Below, in pieces: positions 1-4,575 of a stretch of 13,322 bases of DNA. Every line of letters begins with the position of its first letter. The first letter of the stretch is position 1. Position numbers and translations under genes: made by a program. A model generated the notes under the pieces. That model had not been told where the DNA came from. It did not search any database and saw nothing but the letters and a program-made list of their open reading frames with translations. Origin of the DNA: Anaerolinea thermophila (GTDB lineage: Bacteria > Chloroflexota > Anaerolineae > Anaerolineales > Villigracilaceae); assembly GCA_022729775.1 (NCBI GenBank), contig DZBA01000061.1:1-13322 (forward strand), read 5' to 3'.

Positions 1-16
1 CTTTTGTTTCTGTCAT
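1..16 (-). CDS. 5' end of a truncated minus-strand gene (unknown product)
   Basis: Reading the minus strand, an ATG at 16-14 is followed by the codons for MTETK before the window ends. A near-ideal Shine-Dalgarno GGAGG (minus strand, 28-24) lies 7 nt before the ATG, so this is very probably a real gene start. The product cannot be identified from five residues. The gene is divergent from the membrane-protein gene at 167, and a repressor-like palindrome sits between them. This layout is common for a regulator gene and its target, but that role is inference only. Confidence 0.6.
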
Positions 17-23
17 CTCGATA

Positions 24-28
24 CCTCC
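24..28 (-). promoter_or_regulatory. Shine-Dalgarno site of the truncated left-edge gene
   Basis: The minus strand reads CTGGAGGTATCGAG directly before the ATG. GGAGG with 7-nt spacing is the only reason the five-codon fragment at the edge can be called a gene start. Confidence 0.65.
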
Positions 29-121
29 AGAATTTATCTAGTGTATTTGATGCAGGCGTGAGGGATATGTTACAAGGAAAATGTTAATTTTGTATATGAA
101 TTTTCGCCTAATTTATTTTTC

Positions 122-137
122 CCTACCGAGCGGTAGG
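122..137. promoter_or_regulatory. Perfect 16-bp palindrome, operator-like
   Basis: CCTACCG, a 2-nt centre AG, then CGGTAGG: both 7-bp arms match perfectly. Symmetric ACCG...CGGT half-sites of this kind resemble operators of TetR-family repressors (family knowledge, not a proven match). The palindrome covers positions 131-136, where the -35 hexamer of the TATAAT promoter at 154 would lie at 17-bp spacing, so a bound dimer would block that promoter. It is also 106 bp upstream of the divergent gene at the left edge and could serve both directions. Confidence 0.55.
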
Positions 138-153
138 TTCGTGGATTTTGCGA

Positions 154-159
154 TATAAT
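154..159 (+). promoter_or_regulatory. TATAAT -10 element of the left-hand gene group, probably leaderless
   Basis: A perfect TATAAT ends 7 nt before the ATG at 167, so the expected transcription start falls on or next to the start codon. No Shine-Dalgarno sequence lies between them. The -35 region is not a recognisable TTGACA and is instead occupied by the palindrome at 122-137. Confidence 0.6.
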
Positions 160-166
160 TGCGAAC

Positions 167-451
167 ATGTTTTTCGCCCTTCAACGTCCTACTTTGACCT
201 TTGTTATTGTTTTTCTGACATTCAGCCTTTTATTCCTTTCCAATACTTTTAAGTTGTGGTTCAAGACCGACCAGTATTATGAGGAAATGCGCGACAGCCT
301 GACGCGGATGCCGATTCCCTTTCGCAGCCTTTTCCTTGCGCGCTTGGATGACCGCGAGCGTTGGCTAGCGCGGCAAAAAGCGTTTAGTCTCATTGGTGTT
401 GCCGCTGTCCTCTTTGCGGATGTGATGGTGGTGATGGCATGGTTAAATTAA
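167..451 (+). CDS. Small two-helix membrane protein (hypothetical)
   Basis: The 94-residue product has a hydrophobic helix at about residues 10-30, a charged middle (31-71, rich in Asp, Glu, Arg) and a second hydrophobic helix at about 72-92. It is therefore predicted to be an integral membrane protein with a central soluble loop. I do not recognise a family. The ATG is chosen because a perfect TATAAT lies just upstream and no Shine-Dalgarno is present, which fits a leaderless transcript. The stop codon is followed after 3 nt by the DUF433 gene, so the two are probably co-transcribed. No motif suggests an enzymatic role; regulation by the upstream palindrome is plausible. Confidence 0.6.
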   Translation: MFFALQRPTLTFVIVFLTFSLLFLSNTFKLWFKTDQYYEEMRDSLTRMPIPFRSLFLARLDDRERWLARQKAFSLIGVAAVLFADVMVVMAWLN

Positions 452-454
452 AAA

Positions 455-853
455 ATGACAAATAAAATTCCTAACCATATTACAATCAATCCAAATATGG
501 CAGATGGCAAGCCATATATTACTGGAAGCCAAGTAAAAGTTCATCACATTGCCGTTTGGCATAAGGATATGAAAATTCCCCTAGAGAAAATCGCGGAGGA
601 TTACAATTTAACTCTTGGTGACGTTTACGCTGCGATGGCTTATTATTATCACTATCAGGAAGAGCTTGACCAATACATAAAAGAAGATATTGAGTTTGCC
701 GAAGCCATGCGCCAGAAAGTCGCAGCAGAGAATCAAAAAACGATTTATGAAATTAACAAGGTTTACGGCAACGGCGAGACAGACCCAGAAGAAAAGAAAT
801 TGCTCGACGCAATGAGGAAATCTTCCGCTAAACTTGTAAAAGGAACTTGGTAA
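455..853 (+). CDS. DUF433-domain protein, antitoxin-like
   Basis: Residues about 9-75 match the DUF433 pattern: an ITINPN start, a GKPYITGSQVKV stretch (compare the usual GKP.I.GTR..V), an EKIAEDYNLTLGDVYAAMAYY helix-turn-helix-like segment, then a helix. DUF433 proteins are short, winged-helix-like, and often act as the antitoxin partner of a PIN-like DUF5615 toxin. No DUF5615 gene is adjacent here. The C-terminal part (about 76-132) is a charged, Lys/Glu-rich helical extension that makes the protein longer than the roughly 75-80 residues usual for the family. It starts 3 nt after the preceding stop with no clear Shine-Dalgarno, which suggests coupling to the upstream gene. The family call is firm; the function here is not known. 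Confidence 0.8.
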   Translation: MTNKIPNHITINPNMADGKPYITGSQVKVHHIAVWHKDMKIPLEKIAEDYNLTLGDVYAAMAYYYHYQEELDQYIKEDIEFAEAMRQKVAAENQKTIYEINKVYGNGETDPEEKKLLDAMRKSSAKLVKGTW

Positions 854-874
854 TAACAAGTCGGATTTGTCATC

Positions 875-1639
875 ATGTCAAAGTCAAAGAAACAATACTA
901 CATTGTTGTTCATGGACTCAAACCAGGGCTTTATACAGAGTGGTTTGGCGACAATGGCGCATCCAAGCAAGTGGAAGGTTTCAATGACGCAATTTACAAA
1001 GGCTTTTACTCGAAAGAAGACGCTTTGGTTTGGTTGCGGGAATTCAGTGAAGAAACATTACGAAAATATGCGCCGAATTTACTGGACTTGGTAGACTACT
1101 CCGTTCCTTTACAAGTCGTGGATGAAGGTAGTGAATGTCTGAAAGAAGGAAAAATTATTATCCATACCGACGGTTGCGCTATGGGAAATCCTGGCGCTGG
1201 CGGTTTTGCCGCTCTTTTGCGCTACAAAGAAAGAGAAAAAGAAATTACTGGCGGTTTTCAGGAGACCACAAACAACCGCATGGAATTAATGGCTTGCATC
1301 GAGGGATTAAAAGCCTTGAAGCAAAAATCAGACATCGTTGTTTTCAGCGACTCAAAGTATCTTGTGGATTCAATCAACGAAAAGTGGATTTATAAGTGGC
1401 GCAATAATCACTGGATGAAAAGCAAGAAGAAACAAGTGATGAATGCCGACCTATGGAAAACTTTGCTTGAATTGGTCGAACAGCATGAAATCGAATTCAG
1501 ATGGGTACGTGGTCACAATATAGATAAAAACAACCAACGCTGTGATTTCTTGGCAAAACAAGCCGCGCAAGGACAAAATTTACCTGTAGATACAGGATTC
1601 AGCAAAGAAGATCTGCAATCCGCTTTATTTGAAATGTAA
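875..1639 (+). CDS. rnhA: Ribonuclease HI with N-terminal hybrid-binding domain
   Basis: The 254-residue protein has two parts. Residues about 7-55 resemble the viroplasmin/RNase H1 N-terminal domain (YYIVVHGLKPGLYTEW, then a GF..A.YKGF stretch), which binds RNA/DNA hybrids in eukaryotic RNase H1 and some bacterial homologues. Residues about 93-231 are a type I RNase H domain with TDG (Asp99), MEL (Glu137), SDS (Asp159) and RCD (Asp224) as the metal-binding carboxylates, plus WVRGH with His214 matching the catalytic-loop histidine. All key residues are present, so it should cleave the RNA strand of RNA/DNA hybrids in the cytoplasm. A short tail (232-254) follows. An in-frame TAA lies 18 nt upstream of the ATG and no alternative start codon lies between. 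The NYN gene follows after 9 nt, which suggests one transcript. Confidence 0.93.
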   Translation: MSKSKKQYYIVVHGLKPGLYTEWFGDNGASKQVEGFNDAIYKGFYSKEDALVWLREFSEETLRKYAPNLLDLVDYSVPLQVVDEGSECLKEGKIIIHTDGCAMGNPGAGGFAALLRYKEREKEITGGFQETTNNRMELMACIEGLKALKQKSDIVVFSDSKYLVDSINEKWIYKWRNNHWMKSKKKQVMNADLWKTLLELVEQHEIEFRWVRGHNIDKNNQRCDFLAKQAAQGQNLPVDTGFSKEDLQSALFEM

Positions 1640-1648
1640 AGGAGAAAA

Positions 1649-2314
1649 ATGGATAAATCAATTTGCAGGGTAGGTGTTTTTTATGACGGCTCATACTTTA
1701 CTTATGCCCAATATCATTTTTATGCCAACAGAAAATTGGGTTGGTTGAGTTTTCAGCCGTTTCAAACTTTGGTCGAAGATTTTGTTAGAGAACAAGAACA
1801 AGGATACGCTAATTATCGTGTCGTATATGCTGGATGGTATCAAGGTCTTTTCTCGTCAACACAGTCTAGTGAAAAACAATTGCACAAACAACGTAATCGT
1901 GACACAGATTTAATGCACGCGGGCGTAGAACCTAAATATGTTCCAATGTCACAATCTGGCAGAGAAAAGGGTGTGGATGTTGCGCTTGCAGTTGACGCTT
2001 TACAAGTTGGCGTGGAAGGGAAGATTGACGTCGCTGTTTTAGTAACAGGTGACGCTGACTTTGTTCCTCTCGCTAGGGCATTAATGAAACATGGAATTCG
2101 AGTTGCAGCTGTTTATTTTGAATATGAAGACCATATAAAGACAAGCTTCATCAACGAGCGCTTACTGAATGTCTGTAACTATCACTTGAATGTAAATGCG
2201 CTTGAAAAGGATAGAAAACACCAAGGAGCGTTTCGAGGAATATTTAGACAGCCAGAACAAGGCAAAGAAAAAGAATTTGAAAGCGAACCTCCAATGCCCG
2301 ATATTGATGATTAA
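1649..2314 (+). CDS. NYN domain (LabA/DUF88-like, PIN-fold) putative ribonuclease
   Basis: The 221-residue protein fits the NYN branch of the PIN-like nuclease fold. It has an N-terminal strand ending in FYDG (Asp13), a KGVDVALAVDAL helix (Asp110, Asp116), and a VLVTGDADFVPLA segment (Asp135, Asp137). These acidic residues are the usual metal site of the family, so an RNase-like activity is expected; LabA/DUF88 proteins are known in several RNA-related and regulatory settings. The C-terminal tail (about 185-221) is charged and probably disordered. AAAGGAG at 1638-1644 overlaps the rnhA stop codon and sits 4 nt before the ATG, giving a strong, translationally coupled start. No terminator is visible before etfB. 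The physiological substrate cannot be told from the sequence. Confidence 0.85.
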   Translation: MDKSICRVGVFYDGSYFTYAQYHFYANRKLGWLSFQPFQTLVEDFVREQEQGYANYRVVYAGWYQGLFSSTQSSEKQLHKQRNRDTDLMHAGVEPKYVPMSQSGREKGVDVALAVDALQVGVEGKIDVAVLVTGDADFVPLARALMKHGIRVAAVYFEYEDHIKTSFINERLLNVCNYHLNVNALEKDRKHQGAFRGIFRQPEQGKEKEFESEPPMPDIDD

Positions 2315-2328
2315 TCTTGCCTTTATCA

Positions 2329-2358
2329 ATCCAAAATCAAAAATCGTAAATCCAAAAT
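2329..2358. repeat. Short AT-rich direct repeat in the spacer before etfB
   Basis: ATCCAAAAT occurs at 2329-2337 and again at 2350-2358, with AATC-rich sequence between. It lies in the 57-bp spacer between the NYN gene and etfB. No function is visible; it may be only low-complexity spacer. Confidence 0.35.
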
Positions 2359-2365
2359 AGGAGAG
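2359..2365 (+). promoter_or_regulatory. Shine-Dalgarno AGGAGAG that fixes a TTG start for etfB
   Basis: AGGAGAG ends 6 nt before a TTG at 2372. This supports TTG as the start, because translation from it gives the conserved EtfB N-terminus MKIIACIKQVPD and no ATG is available nearby. Confidence 0.7.
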
Positions 2366-2371
2366 ATTACT

Positions 2372-3142
2372 TTGAAAATCATAGCCTGCATCAAACAAGT
2401 CCCGGACTCGGAAGCGAAGGTCAAAGCCGAGGGCGGGCAGGTATCGTGGGGGGACGCGCCGCTGGTCATCAACCCGTTCGATGAATATGCGGTTGAGGGC
2501 GCGCTTCAACAAAAGGAAGCCATCGGCGGAACTGTGACCGCGTTGTGCGTGGGACCCGAATCCGCGAGGGATGCGCTCAAACACGCGCTCGCCATGGGCG
2601 CTGATGAAGCCATTCTCGTCTCTGACCCCGCGCTGGAGAATCTGGATACGGTTGGCGCAGCAAGGATTCTTGCTGCGGCGATTCAAAAAATCGGCGGCGC
2701 GGAGATGATCATCTTCGGGCGGCAGACTCTCGATAACGGCGCAGGACTCACCCCCGCGCAGACGGCGCGCATCCTCAAGATGCCCATGCTCGGCTTGGCG
2801 GGCAGCATCAAAGTAGAGGGCGGCAGCGTCACAGTAGACCGCGTTATCGAAGAAGGCAGGCAAACTGTCAGCGCAAACCTGCCTGCGGTGTTGAGCGTCG
2901 TCCAAAGTATTGGCGAGCCGCGTTATCCTTCCTTTATGGGAATCCGCAAAGCGTCGAAGGCGAACATCCCTGTGTGGTCGCTCGGCGATTTGGGAGTTTC
3001 CGCGCCCGCGCCTGTGGTCACGCGCAGTGAGTTGATCAACCCGCCTGTGCAGGAAACCACCACTGAAATCATCAGCGGCGAAACGCCCGAAGCCATTGCT
3101 GAAATCCTTGCCGATAAAATCCTTGCGGAGAAAGTGCTATGA
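2372..3142 (+). CDS. etfB: Electron-transfer flavoprotein beta subunit
   Basis: The 256-residue protein is of normal EtfB length and carries the family's landmarks: the N-terminal CIKQVPDSEAKV, the NPFDEYAVEGAL segment that helps form the nucleotide (AMP) site, a DTVGAARILA helix with the following FGRQTLDNG loop, and a PAVLSVVQSIGEPRYPSFMGIRKA segment matching the EtfB signature. EtfB pairs with EtfA to carry electrons from acyl-CoA or related dehydrogenases to the quinone pool or another acceptor. Translation starts at TTG behind a good Shine-Dalgarno. The stop overlaps the start of etfA (ATGA), so the two subunits are made in a coupled way. No dehydrogenase or ETF:quinone oxidoreductase gene is in the window. 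GC content is clearly higher than in the upstream group. Confidence 0.95.
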   Translation: MKIIACIKQVPDSEAKVKAEGGQVSWGDAPLVINPFDEYAVEGALQQKEAIGGTVTALCVGPESARDALKHALAMGADEAILVSDPALENLDTVGAARILAAAIQKIGGAEMIIFGRQTLDNGAGLTPAQTARILKMPMLGLAGSIKVEGGSVTVDRVIEEGRQTVSANLPAVLSVVQSIGEPRYPSFMGIRKASKANIPVWSLGDLGVSAPAPVVTRSELINPPVQETTTEIISGETPEAIAEILADKILAEKVL

Positions 3143-4119
3143 AAACTTTTGTTTACATTGACCATTTCAAAGGCGAAATCCAGCCTGCCTCATGGGAGGC
3201 GTTGGGTTTGGCAAAATCGCTCGGCTCTGCAAGCGCGATTGTATTCGGCTCCGGCGTGGATGCGGTCGTCAAAGCCGCGTTTGAATTCGGCGCGGAGGAA
3301 GTCCTCGTTGCGGATGATGCCGCGCTTGCGGATTATCGCGCTGAAGTCTACGCTTCGACGCTTTCCGCGCTTGCGTCTTCTCTCAATCCAAATTTGATTC
3401 TCTTCCCAACCACTGCCCGCACCCGCGAGCTGGCTGCCATGTCCGCAGTGGATTTGGAAACCGGCGTGTTGACCGACATCTCCGATCTGGATTCTTCACT
3501 GGTGGCAACCCGCCCCATTTATGAAGGCAAATTGTTAGAGAAGACCGCCTGCGCGGGCAAGATCGTTTTGGCGACGATTCGCGCGCGCGCCTTCCCCAAA
3601 CCGGCGCAAAATCCCGGCGCGGCTGGATCAATTACGAAAGTAGAAGTGAAAGCCGACGCGCTGTCTGAGGTCAAGGGGTATGCGGCGGCGGAGAGCGCGG
3701 TTAATCTTGGCGACGCGTCTGTCATCGTATCCGGTGGGCGCGGCGTTTCCAACAATCCCGCGCTTGGGCTGGACGAACTTGCCACCGCGCAGAAAGGCTT
3801 TGAGTTGATTGGCGAGCTCGCATCTTTGTTGGGCGGCGCGGTGGGCGCATCCCGCGCGGCAGTGGACGGCGGATACATCACATACGCGCATCAAGTCGGG
3901 CAGACGGGCAAGGTCGTCTCGCCGGATTTGTATATCGCGTGTGGAATTTCCGGCGCGATTCAACATTATGTCGGCATGAGAAACGCAAAATTGGTCGTTG
4001 CCATCAATAAAGACGCGGACGCGCCCATCTTCAAGCAGGCGCGTTATGGCGCGCTAGGCGATTTGTTTGCGATTGTCCCAGCGTTGACGGCGGCGTTGAA
4101 GAAGAAATTGGGGAAGTAG
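3139..4119 (+). CDS. etfA: Electron-transfer flavoprotein alpha subunit
   Basis: The 326-residue EtfA has an N-terminal domain (about 1-185) and a C-terminal FAD domain. FAD-site motifs are VSGGRG (197-202), GASRAAVD (236-243), QVGQTGKVVSPDLYIACGIS (252-271) followed by GAIQH, INKDADAPIF (289-298) and PALTAAL (314-320). All are in the expected order and intact. It forms the FAD-carrying partner of EtfB in the cytoplasm. The start overlaps the etfB stop by ATGA. The gene ends shortly before an intrinsic terminator at 4190-4218, consistent with a short etfBA transcript or the end of a longer read-through from the upstream group. Whether this ETF is of the bifurcating type cannot be decided from the sequence alone. 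Confidence 0.95.
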   Translation: MKTFVYIDHFKGEIQPASWEALGLAKSLGSASAIVFGSGVDAVVKAAFEFGAEEVLVADDAALADYRAEVYASTLSALASSLNPNLILFPTTARTRELAAMSAVDLETGVLTDISDLDSSLVATRPIYEGKLLEKTACAGKIVLATIRARAFPKPAQNPGAAGSITKVEVKADALSEVKGYAAAESAVNLGDASVIVSGGRGVSNNPALGLDELATAQKGFELIGELASLLGGAVGASRAAVDGGYITYAHQVGQTGKVVSPDLYIACGISGAIQHYVGMRNAKLVVAINKDADAPIFKQARYGALGDLFAIVPALTAALKKKLGK

Positions 4120-4139
4120 GCGAAAAGTTAGTCGCGCGC

Positions 4140-4170
4140 GGATGCGTGTAGAGAAGAAAAAAGCGCATCC
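4140..4170. other. Weak hairpin just after etfA
   Basis: GGATGCG (4140-4146) can pair with CGCATCC (4164-4170) across a 17-nt purine-rich loop. There is no U-tract, so it is not a classic terminator; it might protect the 3' end of the etfBA mRNA. Confidence 0.3.
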
Positions 4171-4189
4171 CCACTTAAATCGGTATGGA

Positions 4190-4218
4190 AAAAGGCTAGT
4201 CTAAAAGACTAGCCTTTT
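4190..4218 (+). terminator. Rho-independent terminator after etfBA
   Basis: A 13-bp perfect stem: AAAAGGCTAGTCT (4190-4202), AAA loop, then AGACTAGCCTTTT (4206-4218). The A-run before and T-run after make it potentially bidirectional, but only etfBA ends nearby (71 bp upstream). Confidence 0.85.
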
Positions 4219-4236
4219 ACTATCCCTATGGATAGT
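4219..4236. other. Second small hairpin abutting the terminator
   Basis: ACTATCC (4219-4225), CTAT loop, GGATAGT (4230-4236): a 7-bp perfect stem placed directly next to the terminator stem. It has no T-run of its own. It may be part of a compound transcription-stop region. Confidence 0.5.
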
Positions 4237-4275
4237 GACAAATTGAACTAAACTCTGTATGATGTAACTACATTT

Positions 4276-4378
4276 GTGTGCACGCAAAGGTTGTCACCTG
4301 GGACTGCAAAATCTCCCGATTTTGCCTCGAAAGTCAGGAGACTTTTGAATCCATCCCTGACATGTTTTGTGTGCACAC
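4276..4378. mobile_element. MITE-like element, 103 bp, with 8-bp target duplication
   Basis: The left end starts GTGTGCACGCAAAGG, and the reverse complement of the right end starts GTGTGCACACAAAAC. The first 8 bp are identical and 17 of the first 21 positions match, including a shared TGTCA at positions 17-21. Directly outside both ends lies the same 8-mer CTACATTT (4268-4275 and 4379-4386), as expected for a target-site duplication. The element carries no coding sequence, so it would need a transposase supplied elsewhere. The IS family cannot be named from the ends alone, although several families make 8-bp duplications. It sits between the etfBA terminator and the promoter of the large secreted-protein gene. 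Confidence 0.75.
4306..4347. other. Tandem hairpins inside the MITE-like element
   Basis: Hairpin 1: GCAAAATC (4306-4313), loop TCCC, GATTTTGC (4318-4325). Hairpin 2: AAAGTC (4330-4335), loop AGGA, GACTTT (4340-4345), extendable by a G-T and a C-G pair. Both stems are perfect with 4-nt loops. The two loops are partly complementary (TCC with GGA). A competing pairing, GTCAGG (4333-4338) with CCTGAC (4356-4361), would disrupt hairpin 2. Confidence 0.6.
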
Positions 4379-4422
4379 CTACATTTAGCAGATTACAAAA
4401 GTGTTCAATTATATGTTACGGA

Positions 4423-4451
4423 TTGTAAAGTAGTTTGCGTTGATATACAAT
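4423..4451 (+). promoter_or_regulatory. Sigma-70-type promoter of the large secreted-protein gene
   Basis: TTGTAA (4423-4428), 17-bp spacer, TACAAT (4446-4451). The -10 matches 5 of 6 consensus bases and the -35 matches 4 of 6. The predicted start near 4458 gives a leader of about 117 nt. That leader holds a small stem (AGCGC 4531-4535 with GCGCT 4545-4549) before the Shine-Dalgarno AAGGAG at 4565-4570. I see no gene in the whole 4120-4575 gap. Confidence 0.5.
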
Positions 4452-4575
4452 TAACATTATTAGTTTTCCCTCAACGAGAAGCGTCTTATCGTTACACCTC
4501 AACTGAGTGATCTTCTTTCTTTGTGGTCACAGCGCGTGCAAGATGCGCTTTCAAAATCAAGAATAAGGAGAAACA

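Noticed and set aside
1..16. Naming the left-edge gene a TetR-family regulator
   Set aside because: Only five residues are visible; the operator-like palindrome alone is not enough for a product name.
455..2314. Straight toxin-antitoxin call for DUF433 with the NYN protein
   Set aside because: The two genes are separated by rnhA and the known DUF433 partner is DUF5615, so a firm TA annotation is not supported; kept only as a hypothesis.
2162..2905. Long minus-strand open frame opposite the NYN gene end and etfB
   Set aside because: It lies antisense to well-supported genes, its translation looks like no family, and high-GC codon structure of etfB readily creates such shadows.
4276..4378. 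Possible c-di-GMP (GEMM-like) riboswitch, because CACGCAAAGG and stacked hairpins precede a secreted-protein gene
   Set aside because: The overall stem arrangement does not match GEMM, the region lies upstream of the predicted promoter, and the terminal repeats with an 8-bp duplication explain it better as an inserted element.
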